In this document: positions 9,904-18,471 of the stretch, piece after piece
How positions within the stretch are numbered: the stretch's first letter is position 1
How the letters are laid out: each line of letters begins with the position of its first letter
From: Marinobacterium_E sp035458585
Lineage (GTDB): Bacteria; Pseudomonadota; Gammaproteobacteria; Pseudomonadales; Balneatricaceae
Direction of reading: 5' to 3'
Assembly: GCA_035458585.1 (NCBI GenBank)
Contig: DATHZN010000056.1
Coordinates: 3,951 to 67,950 of the forward strand
DNA: 64,000 bases
Notes under the pieces: generated by a model
Database searches by the model: none
Told to the model about the DNA's origin: nothing
Seen by the model: only the letters and a program-made list of their open reading frames with translations
Made by a program: the position numbers and the translations under genes

Positions 9904-10854
9904 GTGTCGATAACCCTTTTTAGGCACACTGATTGTGAACGTCATGATATGGGTGAGATGCACCCTGAATCGCCAGAGCGTATCCGGAGCATAGATGAGC
10001 TACTGAGCGCCGCAAAGCTAAATGAGTTAATTTGCTACGTGCAGGCACCACTGGCCGAACCCGAGCAGTTAAAGCAGGCGCACACAGTAGACTACATCGA
10101 TTATCTGGTGGCACAGGATCGTTGGCTGGCTGAGTGTGCAGAGCAGGGCGAACAGAGTCCAAGTGTCCAGCTCGATCCTGATACGGTGTTGATGCGACAC
10201 AGTTTTACTGCTGCCCTGCGCGCCGCGGGGGCCGCGATTGCTGCTGTTGATGAGGTGATCGACGGTACCAATAGACGCGCCTTTTGCGCTGTTCGACCAC
10301 CCGGCCATCACGCGCTAAAGGATAGGGCAATGGGCTTCTGTATTTTGGGAAACGCAGCGATTGCTGCCTACCACGCCTTAAACATCAAGGGCCTCAAGCG
10401 GGTAGCGATTATCGATTTTGACGTGCACCATGGGAACGGGACGGAGAATATAGTGGAGGGTGACGAGCGGATCCGGCTCTTCTCCTCCTATCAGAGTAAT
10501 TTCTACCCCTTCCCTGATATGGCTGCTGCTAAGCCTAACGTGCTTCATACCCCTCTTGCTGCGGGCAGCGAGAGCGAGGAGTTCCGCTCAGCTGTGAGTC
10601 GCTGGTTTCCGGCTGTCGATGCATTTGCGCCGGAGTTGATCATCATCTCCGCTGGCTTTGACGCTCATATTGAGGATCCGCTGGCGCAGTTACGCCTGCA
10701 CGAGGCTGATTACAACTGGATTACAACTGAACTCGTCACACTGGCCAACAGGCATGCTCAGGGGCGTATCGTCTCTCTGCTTGAGGGCGGTTACAACCTC
10801 AACGCACTGGGGCGCTCAGTTGTCTCCCACATACGAGCCCTGATTCAGAATTAG
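9904..10854 (+). CDS. histone deacetylase family amidohydrolase
   Basis: A 316-residue zinc amidohydrolase of the histone-deacetylase / acetoin-utilisation / acetylpolyamine hydrolase superfamily. Visible motifs are the paired histidines in PPGHHA (135-136), IDFDVHHGNG with metal ligands Asp173 and His175, SAGFDAH, and LEGGYN near the C-terminus. Start is GTG at 9904 with GGGAG upstream. Bacterial members deacetylate small amides or proteins; the substrate here is unknown. It stands alone between the TIGR02444 and FKBP genes. Confidence 0.88.
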   Translation: MSITLFRHTDCERHDMGEMHPESPERIRSIDELLSAAKLNELICYVQAPLAEPEQLKQAHTVDYIDYLVAQDRWLAECAEQGEQSPSVQLDPDTVLMRHSFTAALRAAGAAIAAVDEVIDGTNRRAFCAVRPPGHHALKDRAMGFCILGNAAIAAYHALNIKGLKRVAIIDFDVHHGNGTENIVEGDERIRLFSSYQSNFYPFPDMAAAKPNVLHTPLAAGSESEEFRSAVSRWFPAVDAFAPELIIISAGFDAHIEDPLAQLRLHEADYNWITTELVTLANRHAQGRIVSLLEGGYNLNALGRSVVSHIRALIQN

Positions 10855-11088
10855 CAGAGATTGGCGTTTCGCACTGGCTTTTTGGGGGTAACCCTTGCGA
10901 TTGAGCACTTTCGGTCTGTTCACACGATTGTTTGGTTGCCTCTAACCCTCCAATGGGTTCGGTTTTCAGTACTGCCCGAGCTCGCCTATTGCACCTGTAA
11001 AGGTTGTTTTCATATTGATTTCATCTTAGTTTGTCAGGCTTACAGAATTATTCCTCTGCACCACTAAATCCAATTAGGGAACATCCAA
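10855..11088 (+). promoter_or_regulatory. leader region of the FKBP isomerase gene
   Basis: A 234-bp stretch without a convincing gene. It becomes AT-rich in its last 80 bases and ends with AGGGA 9 bases before the isomerase ATG. A 68-codon frame inside it has no ribosome-binding site and no recognisable product. A promoter is expected here but no clear -35/-10 pair stands out. Confidence 0.35.
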
Positions 11089-11787
11089 ATGAAAAAAGCG
11101 ATTTTGACAGTCGCACTTGCCAGCGCTCTGACTTCTACCTTCGCGTTGGCAGAATCTCACGCGCCGCAAACTGATGAACAGAAACTGAGTTATGGTCTGG
11201 GTTTCATTTTGGGTCAGCGCCTGCGTCCTGATTTTGAGAATCTTGATTTTAATATGCTCAAGCAGGGCATTGAGGATGTGTTTAGTGGGGCTGAACCCCT
11301 CATGACTGATGGGCAAATTGCGGAGCAGATGCGTAGCTTCCAGGAGCGTAAAATGGAAGCTCAGCGTCAACAGCAGGAAGCTCTAGCGCAGGAGAATCTC
11401 ACTTCCGGGGAAGCATATCGCGCTGAGAACGGCAAGAAAGAGGGTGTAACAACGACTGAATCTGGCCTGCAGATCGAGATTCTCGCTGAAGGTGACGGTA
11501 CACAGCCAACGGCTGAAGATAGCGTTAAGGTTCATTACCGCGGCACGTTAATCACCGGGCAGGAGTTTGACAGTTCGTACGGTCGCGGTGAGCCGGTAAC
11601 TTTCCCGCTCACCGGCGTCATTCGCGGGTGGACTGAAGGGCTTCAGTTGATGAGCAAAGGCGGTAAAGCACGCCTCGTTATTCCTGCTGATCTCGCTTAC
11701 GGACCTGCAGGTGCTGGTGAAATGATTGGCCCCAACGCGACACTCGTATTCGAAGTCGAGCTGCTGGATATCAACCCGGCCGAGTAA
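11089..11787 (+). CDS. FKBP-type peptidyl-prolyl isomerase, exported
   Basis: A 232-residue protein of the FklB/FkpA/Mip group. A Sec signal peptide (MKKAILTVALASALTSTFAL, cleavage after about residue 21) precedes an N-terminal helical dimerisation domain and a C-terminal FKBP domain at about 130-230 (VHYRGTLITGQEFDSSY, LVIPADLAYG). It should catalyse proline isomerisation and act as a periplasmic chaperone. AGGGA upstream supports the start. An FKBP gene near algQ/rsd is also the pseudomonad arrangement. Confidence 0.92.
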   Translation: MKKAILTVALASALTSTFALAESHAPQTDEQKLSYGLGFILGQRLRPDFENLDFNMLKQGIEDVFSGAEPLMTDGQIAEQMRSFQERKMEAQRQQQEALAQENLTSGEAYRAENGKKEGVTTTESGLQIEILAEGDGTQPTAEDSVKVHYRGTLITGQEFDSSYGRGEPVTFPLTGVIRGWTEGLQLMSKGGKARLVIPADLAYGPAGAGEMIGPNATLVFEVELLDINPAE

Positions 11788-11793
11788 GCTGCT

Positions 11794-11823
11794 GCTCAGC
11801 TCAGCTCAGCTCAGCTCAGTTCA
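11794..11823. repeat. pentanucleotide tandem repeat (GCTCA)n
   Basis: Five exact copies of GCTCA in a row (11794-11818) followed by a sixth, GTTCA (11819-11823). The array starts 7 bases after the isomerase stop codon, so it changes no reading frame but could alter the 3' end of the mRNA. Such short arrays are prone to copy-number change by slippage. Confidence 0.9.
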
Positions 11824-11896
11824 GCAAAGTTGAAGGTTGCGCAAACCATTTGGGCAATGTGAAACACGAGCACTGAGTTCTTAAACCGATTTTTAA

Positions 11897-11921
11897 CAGA
11901 GGGAGCAATGTGCCCCCTCTG
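11897..11921 (+). terminator. hairpin downstream of the FKBP gene
   Basis: CAGAGGG (11897-11903) pairs with CCCTCTG (11915-11921), followed by CTGTTT. It is 110 bp after the isomerase stop. The stem is 7 bp and the T run short, so it is a modest candidate. A second 7-bp dyad, ACTACAG / CTGTAGT, at 11975-12006 lies upstream of the next gene. Confidence 0.5.
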
Positions 11922-12079
11922 CTGTTTGGATATGCCTCCCAGTGACATGTCTCTAAACGTGGCACTACTTAGACACTACAGATGTGCTCATGAAACTCGC
12001 TGTAGTACCTTTCCGAGACTATAGTAAAGACGCACTCTAAGGCTAATCAGGCTGGAAACAGAGTTGCAAGGAGATCTTT

Positions 12080-12388
12080 ATGATCCACAGACTGGGTTTG
12101 GTTGCTGCGTCTACTGCTATTTGGAGCAGCTTTGTGCTTGCTGATGTTAGAACGAACTACGATGGTTTCGATCACCATATGTCCTGGGGGGCAGGACTCT
12201 TCGGTGGACTAGGGATGTTGTTATTCTGGGGCCTTCTGATTGCCACCGTTGTAATTGCCGTCAGGTATGCACTCGGAGGCTCGCACAATTCAGGTTCCAA
12301 AAAAGCGATAGATATTCTGAACGAGCGTTTCGCTCGCGGTGAAATTGACGAAGAGGAGTACCGTCGGAGAAAGCAGTTGCTGGAGTAA
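12080..12388 (+). CDS. small membrane protein with C-terminal SHOCT domain
   Basis: A 102-residue protein: an N-terminal hydrophobic segment (signal or anchor, about 5-22), a second transmembrane helix at about 40-68, and a C-terminal SHOCT motif (ILNERFARGEIDEEEYRRRK). SHOCT is a short oligomerisation-type domain found at protein ends; function unknown. AAGGAG 6 bases upstream supports the start. It is convergent with the WD40 lipoprotein gene. Confidence 0.8.
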   Translation: MIHRLGLVAASTAIWSSFVLADVRTNYDGFDHHMSWGAGLFGGLGMLLFWGLLIATVVIAVRYALGGSHNSGSKKAIDILNERFARGEIDEEEYRRRKQLLE

Positions 12389-12422
12389 ATCGTCAATTAC
12401 TAAAAGCGCGGTCAGATCTTCA

Positions 12423-12446
12423 GGCTAAGGCCCCCAGGCTTTAGCC
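12423..12446. terminator. hairpin between convergent genes
   Basis: GGCTAAGGC (12423-12431) pairs with GCTTTAGCC (12438-12446) with one G-T mismatch. It lies between the SHOCT gene and the convergent WD40 gene and could stop transcription from either side. Confidence 0.5.
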
Positions 12447-12470
12447 ATGGGTCGCTTCGGTAGTCCAGCC

Positions 12471-13448
12471 TTATCGGTTAAAACGATTCCAAATGCCGTT
12501 AGATCCCAAAGCACTGATACTGTTACCGGGTCCAAAGGCGACGTCGTAGATGCCGGTCTGAACAGGTCCGTAGGCCTCTTTTGTTGCCACACGCCAGCGC
12601 TGCAGTTCTGTACCGCTTGCTACATCCCAAAGCTGTACCAGCCCTGCTGCGCTGCCGGTTAGTAATTGGCTACTATCGTTTGAGAAGCGAGCACTAAGGT
12701 AACTCACCCTTTTAGGCCAGTACCACTCGTCGCCGCTAAGGCTCTGAATCAGCTCCCCAGTGGCGATATTCCATATCTGCGCGCTGCCCAGAGTTTCTGC
12801 GCTGAAAGCGAACTGTTCGTTGGGCGCTAGAGCAACACTATCAATAATATTCTCATACTGGCGTTCAATTATTACTGTTTGGGTGGAGGTATCCCACACC
12901 CGCACAACGTAGTCGTCAGCCCCTGTCAAAGCGAGATTCCCATCTGCGTTGGTCGCAACACTTCTTACACTTGCCGGGTGATACATGCGCCGTAGTACAC
13001 CACCATTCTGGATGTCAAAGATAACAGCCTCAGCGTTAGCCAGGCCTAAGAGAGCGAAATTACCGCCACCGACCAGTTCGATATCGAGGATCTCATCGGG
13101 TGTCTTCCAGTACCACTGGGGTTCGCCGGTTTGTGTGCTCCAGAGCACCATATCAAAAGGGCTGGCGGTTACGGCGTAGAGGTTGTCACGAGAGAAGCGG
13201 GTGTGGTTCAGTGTTGTAAAACTGCCCTGTTGGTGATTCCAGTCGAACAGGCGCTCTCCCGACTGCAGGTCCCAAAGAGAACCGCCATGATCAACGGCGG
13301 CAACCAAAGCCAAAGATGCATCTGATGAGATAGCCGCAGCATTCGCGCCGCGAACCGTCGTCTCAAGGCTTTGGCTTGGGCCTGGCGCATCGCTACAGGC
13401 TGTCAGTATAGACAGGCTGAAAAGGGCACCAAGCAGCCGTCTGTGCAT
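12471..13448 (-). CDS. WD40-repeat lipoprotein
   Basis: A 325-residue protein with a lipoprotein signal (SILTAC, lipid-modified Cys18). The mature part has repeated WD40-like blades, each ending near VRVWD, QIWN, QLWD or SLWD, and probably forms a seven-bladed propeller facing the periplasm. No partner is known. Its ATG overlaps the stop codon of the upstream rsd gene by one base (TAATG), so the two are translationally coupled. Confidence 0.85.
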   Translation of the reverse strand: MHRRLLGALFSLSILTACSDAPGPSQSLETTVRGANAAAISSDASLALVAAVDHGGSLWDLQSGERLFDWNHQQGSFTTLNHTRFSRDNLYAVTASPFDMVLWSTQTGEPQWYWKTPDEILDIELVGGGNFALLGLANAEAVIFDIQNGGVLRRMYHPASVRSVATNADGNLALTGADDYVVRVWDTSTQTVIIERQYENIIDSVALAPNEQFAFSAETLGSAQIWNIATGELIQSLSGDEWYWPKRVSYLSARFSNDSSQLLTGSAAGLVQLWDVASGTELQRWRVATKEAYGPVQTGIYDVAFGPGNSISALGSNGIWNRFNR

Positions 13449-13924
13449 TAGGACTCCGCAGGTACCTGCTCACGATGTGATTCGTGCAGAACGGCAATCA
13501 TTCTATCTTCCAAGTCGAAGCGCTCTTCGAGTGCTTCGCCAAGCCCAGACAGGCGGGTACTGAAGTCGCGAATATCGTCGACGGTTGGGCTGTTGAACGC
13601 TTGAAAGTCGTCGTTGAAATCCAGTGCAAGATCCGTAGAGGGCTGGATTTTTGGTAATATTTTCTCGCCGGCTTCTGCCGAGCCATCGGCGAAGGCTTTA
13701 CCCTCAAGCAGGAGCTGCTCATACACCTCAAAATGACCAGATGAGAGATAGTCCATCAGCAGATCGCAGAAGGTACCCAGACGGGTATTGAGCTCATCAC
13801 CGATCGTTGCAGAGGGGAGGGCTACAAACGCACTAATGAGTGCCTGACGCTCACCTAACCATGTGTCAATAATCTCACTGACACCTCCCCAGCGCTCCTG
13901 CGCAGTTTGGCAATTTTCCAGCAT
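13448..13924 (-). CDS. rsd: anti-sigma-70 factor, Rsd/AlgQ family
   Basis: A 158-residue cytosolic protein recognised from its match to Rsd/AlgQ: DTWLGERQALISAF, FCDLLMDYLSSGHFEVYE, and GLGEALEERFDLEDRMI near the C-terminus. Rsd binds the primary sigma factor and shifts polymerase toward alternative sigma factors; AlgQ affects alginate and other traits in Pseudomonas. The start at 13924 is chosen because AGGAGA lies just upstream and the match begins there; the open frame continues upstream without similarity. It precedes the WD40 lipoprotein gene in one transcription unit and is divergent from the FliL-like gene. Confidence 0.9.
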   Translation of the reverse strand: MLENCQTAQERWGGVSEIIDTWLGERQALISAFVALPSATIGDELNTRLGTFCDLLMDYLSSGHFEVYEQLLLEGKAFADGSAEAGEKILPKIQPSTDLALDFNDDFQAFNSPTVDDIRDFSTRLSGLGEALEERFDLEDRMIAVLHESHREQVPAES

Positions 13925-13990
13925 AACGACTCTCCTTTTTGCCCAGTGTATCCCTGCGCCTGAAGGTTTGCCAAGTGAACTGAAAAAAAG

Positions 13991-14006
13991 TCGCAAAATT
14001 TTGCGA
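13991..14006. promoter_or_regulatory. perfect 16-bp palindrome between rsd and fliL-like gene
   Basis: TCGCAAAATTTTGCGA is a perfect inverted repeat with no spacer. It lies between the divergent rsd and FliL-like genes and 12 bp before a -10-like TATACT (14018-14023). This is the position expected for a dimeric regulator acting on one or both genes. The factor is unknown. Confidence 0.5.
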
Positions 14007-14081
14007 TCAATACGTTCTATACTGAATAGCACAGTGGTTTAGTCGAACCATTTACTTAGTTGGATTTATAGGGAAGCTTTA

Positions 14082-14474
14082 ATGACTTGGTTGAGAATAT
14101 GGGTTCTTTCGTTGTGCATCATGACCCCCGGATGGGCTCAAGCAGAGGGTGAAGAGGATTACATTGGCTACATCGAGCTTAAACCTTTTGTTACCAATTT
14201 TGACGGCGGCGATAAGCTGCGTTTCCTGAAGGCGGAGGTGACCATTCAGGTCGACGCTAGCGAGGCGCATCACTACATCAACGCACATGCCTCGCAGATA
14301 CGTAATGACCTGCTGTTTCTGTTTGCTGAACAGACCGAGGTTGATGTGAAAGGCGTTGCCGCCCAGCAAACCCTCGCTGGTAAGGCGCTTGAGGTCGTTC
14401 AGAAGGCGATGATCGCTGAAACGGGACGCCCTCAGGCGGCTGATCTCTTTTTCACCAGCTTTGTCATTCAGTAA
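14082..14474 (+). CDS. FliL-like protein
   Basis: A 130-residue protein with a signal peptide (about 1-22, ending AQA) and a FliL-like domain: YIELKPFVTNF, LKAEVTIQV and the Asn/Asp-rich HASQIRNDLLFLF. FliL proteins sit near the flagellar stator and modulate torque. This copy is outside any flagellar operon and has a cleavable-looking signal instead of the usual N-terminal anchor, as in the stand-alone FliL-like proteins of pseudomonads. The role is uncertain. Confidence 0.82.
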   Translation: MTWLRIWVLSLCIMTPGWAQAEGEEDYIGYIELKPFVTNFDGGDKLRFLKAEVTIQVDASEAHHYINAHASQIRNDLLFLFAEQTEVDVKGVAAQQTLAGKALEVVQKAMIAETGRPQAADLFFTSFVIQ

Positions 14475-16049
14475 TTAGTTGGAGAGGTATTGCTCCAGAA
14501 ACTGATCGAAGGGCTCATGTGTCGATGACTCGAGCGCCTGCTGTTTCTCGATAGAATCTCGCGCGGCTTGGGTTAGGGCTTCCCGTTTCGTCTGACTGAG
14601 CCCAGTCTGCAACATTGCCTGACGCTGCTCACGGCTCTTCTGTAAGGTCCACTCGTGGTAGCTCAGGCCACTGCTGCGGAGCTGGTTCAGAATCTGCGCT
14701 GAGGGTGTTAGCTCAGGATCGGCCAGTCGTTCTCGCTGGCGCTCTACTGCTTGAGTGTACGCCTTGGTGTTGTGAAGCTGATCCAATATCTGCGCCACAC
14801 TATCGACCTGATCGAGGATCGCTGTGCCAAGCTGCTCCCGTGAAGTCTCACCATCAAGCTGGTTCAATCTCAAAACGGGTTTGCGCCCCTCTTTAACGAT
14901 GGTCGCTTTATTCAGATTCAGCAGAGAGCACTCGCGATCACTCAGGTGGTTATCATTACCAAAGAGACAGCTGAGTAGGTAGGCATCCATAAAACGTGCC
15001 TGTTCAGCGTCAATGCCCAAGGGTAACAGCGGGTTGATATCGGTATTTCGCACTTCGATATACTGCACACCTCGATTAATCAGCGCATGAACGGGCTTCT
15101 CACCACTGAGCGTGACCCGTTTGGGTCGGATATCAGAGTAATACTCGTTCTCTATCTGCAACACATTGGCGTTCAACTGGCGATAATGCCCATCCAGCTT
15201 CACACCTAGCGCTTTGTAGGGAGGGTGCACCGTGTGAATAGCCTGTTGTAACGACGCTGCGTAGGTTGAGAGTTGGTTGAAACAGACGTTGAGCCCCTCT
15301 TGTGCGCGGTTAGAGTACCCAAGGTCAGACATTCGTAGAGAGGTCGCGTAGGGCAGATAGAGAGTCTCCTCTCCCAAAGCCTTTAACTGATGCTGTCCCC
15401 CTTGCATGAAGTCCCTACCCAATACGGGTGAGGCACCAAAGAGATATAGGAGTAGCCAGGAGGTGCGACGGAAGTTGCGGATCAAAGCAAAGTATCCGGC
15501 GCTGGCGAAGTGCCTATCGCTGAGGCTACTCCCTTTGAGTTCGCGCCAGACTGGCCAGAAACTCTCTGGCAGAGAAAAGTTATAATGAATGCCTGCTATA
15601 CATTGCATCATCTTGCCATAGCGGTATTGCAGGCCGACACGATAGATATGTTTCAGCTGACCAACATTCGAGCTGCCATATTCGGCAATCCGTATCGCCT
15701 CTTCGGAGGGGATATAGCAGGGCATGCTGGCGTTCCAGAGCTCTTCATCGCCAAGATTCTCGTAACTGAACTGGTGCAACGCTCTGAGATCCTCCAGCAT
15801 CGTATCGATATCGGAGTGAACTGGAGTGATAAACTCCAGCAGTGCCTCGGAGTAGTCCGTGGTGATCTGTTCATGCGTGAGTGTAGCGCCGAGGCTTTTA
15901 GGGTGGTCGGTTTGAGCTATCTGGCCCCGTGGGTCGACGCGTAAGCCCTCTTTTTCCAGCCCGTGTTGCAGAGAACCGAGCAGCCCAATATGTCCAGATT
16001 TCAGCAGAAGCTCGAGATTAGAGTGCAGATTCTGTGGCACAAGCGACAT
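14475..16049 (-). CDS. gshA: glutamate-cysteine ligase
   Basis: A 524-residue enzyme of the proteobacterial GshA type (E. coli 518). It makes gamma-glutamylcysteine from glutamate, cysteine and ATP, the first step of glutathione synthesis. The family is clear from HGLEKEGLRVDPRG near the N-terminus and GVQYIEVRNTDINPLLP. AAAGG touches the ATG at 16049 with no spacer, so translation may start at the GTG three codons later (16040), which is spaced properly. Its stop abuts the convergent FliL-like gene with no gap. Confidence 0.96.
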   Translation of the reverse strand: MSLVPQNLHSNLELLLKSGHIGLLGSLQHGLEKEGLRVDPRGQIAQTDHPKSLGATLTHEQITTDYSEALLEFITPVHSDIDTMLEDLRALHQFSYENLGDEELWNASMPCYIPSEEAIRIAEYGSSNVGQLKHIYRVGLQYRYGKMMQCIAGIHYNFSLPESFWPVWRELKGSSLSDRHFASAGYFALIRNFRRTSWLLLYLFGASPVLGRDFMQGGQHQLKALGEETLYLPYATSLRMSDLGYSNRAQEGLNVCFNQLSTYAASLQQAIHTVHPPYKALGVKLDGHYRQLNANVLQIENEYYSDIRPKRVTLSGEKPVHALINRGVQYIEVRNTDINPLLPLGIDAEQARFMDAYLLSCLFGNDNHLSDRECSLLNLNKATIVKEGRKPVLRLNQLDGETSREQLGTAILDQVDSVAQILDQLHNTKAYTQAVERQRERLADPELTPSAQILNQLRSSGLSYHEWTLQKSREQRQAMLQTGLSQTKREALTQAARDSIEKQQALESSTHEPFDQFLEQYLSN

Positions 16050-16128
16050 CCTTTATGAAGAGTGGGCGCAGTATAAACCAGAGGCCTATTGGTTGTTAGC
16101 GTGAACCGATCTAGTTTACGCCTGCACT

Positions 16129-17733
16129 TCAAAGTTTAAACTGTTCTACGAGTGTCTTAAGTTCGTCAGACAGTGTCTGTAACTGACCCGCGACACTGCC
16201 CAGATCATTGGCGCGCTCGACGGTATTATTAGCGCTAGCGCTGATCTCTCCGATATGTGATTCCACTTCGCTAACGGTCTGCAGTTGGGCATTGACCGCT
16301 TCAACCACCTGAAGGTTGGTCTGATTGATCTCTTGTACCTCCCGCCGAATAGTCTCTAACACCTCAGCTGCGCGTTCGACCTGCTCAACGCTACTCGCAG
16401 CTGAGGATTGAGCCATATCCATGGCACCTACCGCATTTTTGGCATCCGCCTGCAGCGCTTCAATGATCTTCTGAATCTCTTCAGTCGAGTGATGGGTGCG
16501 TTTCGCTAACTCTCGTACCTCATCGGCAACGACTGCAAATCCCCGGCCCTGTTCACCGGCGCGAGCCGCCTCTATCGCTGCATTAAGGGCCAGTAAGTTG
16601 GTCTGCTCTGCGATCTGCTGAATCACACTCAGCACAGTGGCAACATTCTGGCTCTGGTTATCGAGCTCCTGAATTACGTTACTAGCACCGGAGATGCGCT
16701 GTTTCAGTTGATCGATTGAGCTTTGCGTCTGCGCAGTGATCTGATGACCACGATCACTCTCCTGTAAGGCAGTCTGTGAGGCGCTAAGCGTTTGGTGAGC
16801 CACTCCATTAACGCTATCTGCAGCAGCCTGCATGTGGCTCATCGCATGGGTAACGTTGTCACTCATCTCTATTTGGCCACCCGATGAGTTGATAGCGCGC
16901 TGAGCAATATTATTAATCTGATGGCTGGCGCTACCGAGTTGATTGAGTGTGGAGTGCACCTGCTTCAAGCTCGTTTGAAAACTGCCCAGCATCGCATTGA
17001 CGGCTTTTGACAGAGTGCCCACCTCATCGTTGCGGTTGACCGGTAGACGCATACTCAAGTCATTATTACTGCTGATCTCCTCTAGGGTGCGCGCTACATT
17101 GGCCAAGGGCTGAGCGACGATCCGACGCATCAGCCAACCAACCAGCAACACGCCGGCAGTGAACAAGGCCAACTCCACCAGTGCAACGGAGATGACGTTG
17201 TTGCGAATCTGCTGATCCATGGCGGCAAAGTCATAGGTGACACGTACCGCGCCCAATACGGAGTTGGGTTCAACAGGGTGGCAGGCTAGACAGTTGGTGC
17301 CCTTGTAATTTTCTACCGCAAGCATTGGCCGGATGACGGTGAGGCGGTGGCCTCGGTCGTCATCAATCTCGACAACGATCGATTCCCCGCTCATTGCACG
17401 CTGGTCTAGGTCATCCATAATGAGAGAGTCTGCTGTCCCGGGGCCGTACATTTTGCTGACGCCCTCGCCGCGAATGATTCGCGCCTCAGCTATGCCGTTA
17501 GTTGAGAGCATCTTCTCCTGCAGGGCACCGCGGTTTCCCATGGCGCCACTCAGCATCAGTATGTTGATTGAATCGAAGTAGCTATCCGCTGTGTTGAGCG
17601 TGGTGAGTTCGGCAACATCTCTTGTGAGGCGCACCTCGCTGCGATAAATAGCAGTTAAAGAGCCAAGAAGTACCACCAGAAATACAAGAATCAGCGAGAT
17701 ATTAATTCTGGCCTGAATCGATAGGTTCGCCAC
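16129..17733 (-). CDS. methyl-accepting chemotaxis protein with a periplasmic c-type heme motif
   Basis: A 534-residue chemoreceptor. A first transmembrane helix at about 11-31 and a second near 183-205 bracket a periplasmic sensor of about 150 residues. A HAMP domain follows, then the cytoplasmic signalling domain with its hairpin tip (EQGRGFAVVADEVRELAKRT). The sensor contains CLACH (Cys148, Cys151, His152), a c-type heme attachment motif, followed by a VRVTYDF strand. Start is GTG with GGGG upstream. No other chemotaxis gene is nearby. Confidence 0.92.
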   Translation of the reverse strand: MANLSIQARINISLILVFLVVLLGSLTAIYRSEVRLTRDVAELTTLNTADSYFDSINILMLSGAMGNRGALQEKMLSTNGIAEARIIRGEGVSKMYGPGTADSLIMDDLDQRAMSGESIVVEIDDDRGHRLTVIRPMLAVENYKGTNCLACHPVEPNSVLGAVRVTYDFAAMDQQIRNNVISVALVELALFTAGVLLVGWLMRRIVAQPLANVARTLEEISSNNDLSMRLPVNRNDEVGTLSKAVNAMLGSFQTSLKQVHSTLNQLGSASHQINNIAQRAINSSGGQIEMSDNVTHAMSHMQAAADSVNGVAHQTLSASQTALQESDRGHQITAQTQSSIDQLKQRISGASNVIQELDNQSQNVATVLSVIQQIAEQTNLLALNAAIEAARAGEQGRGFAVVADEVRELAKRTHHSTEEIQKIIEALQADAKNAVGAMDMAQSSAASSVEQVERAAEVLETIRREVQEINQTNLQVVEAVNAQLQTVSEVESHIGEISASANNTVERANDLGSVAGQLQTLSDELKTLVEQFKL

Positions 17734-17896
17734 TCCAACCCCCTGTAAAATGTAGGTCTTTGAAGTGTAGCCTGTCGACGGTTTCTTGCTAGGCGAGACC
17801 GCAGGCGTCTAAAAGATCTTTTGTTCTCGATCAAATTTCTACTGAGAAGCGGCACTTGATATACTTCGCGCCGGTCACACATTTGAGGATCTTTCA

Positions 17897-18427
17897 GTGG
17901 GTCTTATTGCTGCAATCTGGGGTTTCGTTGGGATTTTTACGCTGTTATCGAGCGCTATATACCGACTCGCGCCTATGGCGATGGATATACCGTTCGCTGA
18001 GATCGGTCTGTTTCATTGGGTTGTGCTGGTGGCCTGGGTCGTGGTGATGGGATACTCAGAGGGCTACAAGGGATTTCAGAAAAATTTCTCGCCGCGCGTT
18101 GCCGCCCGTATTAGGTATCTGAGACACCATCCAACGCTGGTGCGAACGCTGTTAGCACCCATTTTCTGTATGGGGTTTTTCTACACCACCCGTAAACGTA
18201 AAATTGTGGCGTTCAGTCTGACGACGGGCATCATCCTGCTCATCATTCTGGTGCACTACATTCCTCAGCCCTGGCGCGGCATTATCGATGCTGGCGTAGT
18301 ACTCGGCCTAACGTGGGGACTTACCTCGATGACGATTTATACCGCCCAGGCGATGGTGCGTGACCACTTTCACCACTCGCCTGAGACGCCCTGCAATAAC
18401 ACCTCGACGATGAGAGCCGAGGATTAG
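17897..18427 (+). CDS. conserved integral membrane protein, unknown function
   Basis: A 176-residue protein with four or five hydrophobic segments (about 3-22, 37-56, 88-105, 108-130 and 137-160). A basic loop between the second and third contains YSEGYKGFQKNFSPRVAARI. The start is GTG at 17897; GAGG lies about 8 bases upstream. I recognise no family with an assigned role. It stands alone, and is convergent with the ectoine cluster. Confidence 0.7.
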   Translation: MGLIAAIWGFVGIFTLLSSAIYRLAPMAMDIPFAEIGLFHWVVLVAWVVVMGYSEGYKGFQKNFSPRVAARIRYLRHHPTLVRTLLAPIFCMGFFYTTRKRKIVAFSLTTGIILLIILVHYIPQPWRGIIDAGVVLGLTWGLTSMTIYTAQAMVRDHFHHSPETPCNNTSTMRAED

Positions 18428-18471
18428 CATAGGGTATATATGCACGCCGAACCCTAGGGGGTTAGAGCAGC

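Noticed and set aside
10861..11067. 68-codon open frame before the FKBP gene
   Set aside because: No ribosome-binding site, no recognisable product, and it lies in the leader of a real gene.
11794..11823. CRISPR-like repeat
   Set aside because: The unit is five bases with no spacers; it is a simple tandem repeat. No CRISPR array was seen anywhere.
15510..15944. 144-codon open frame opposite gshA
   Set aside because: It lies wholly antisense to a well-conserved enzyme gene and its translation shows no domain or signal; treated as a shadow.
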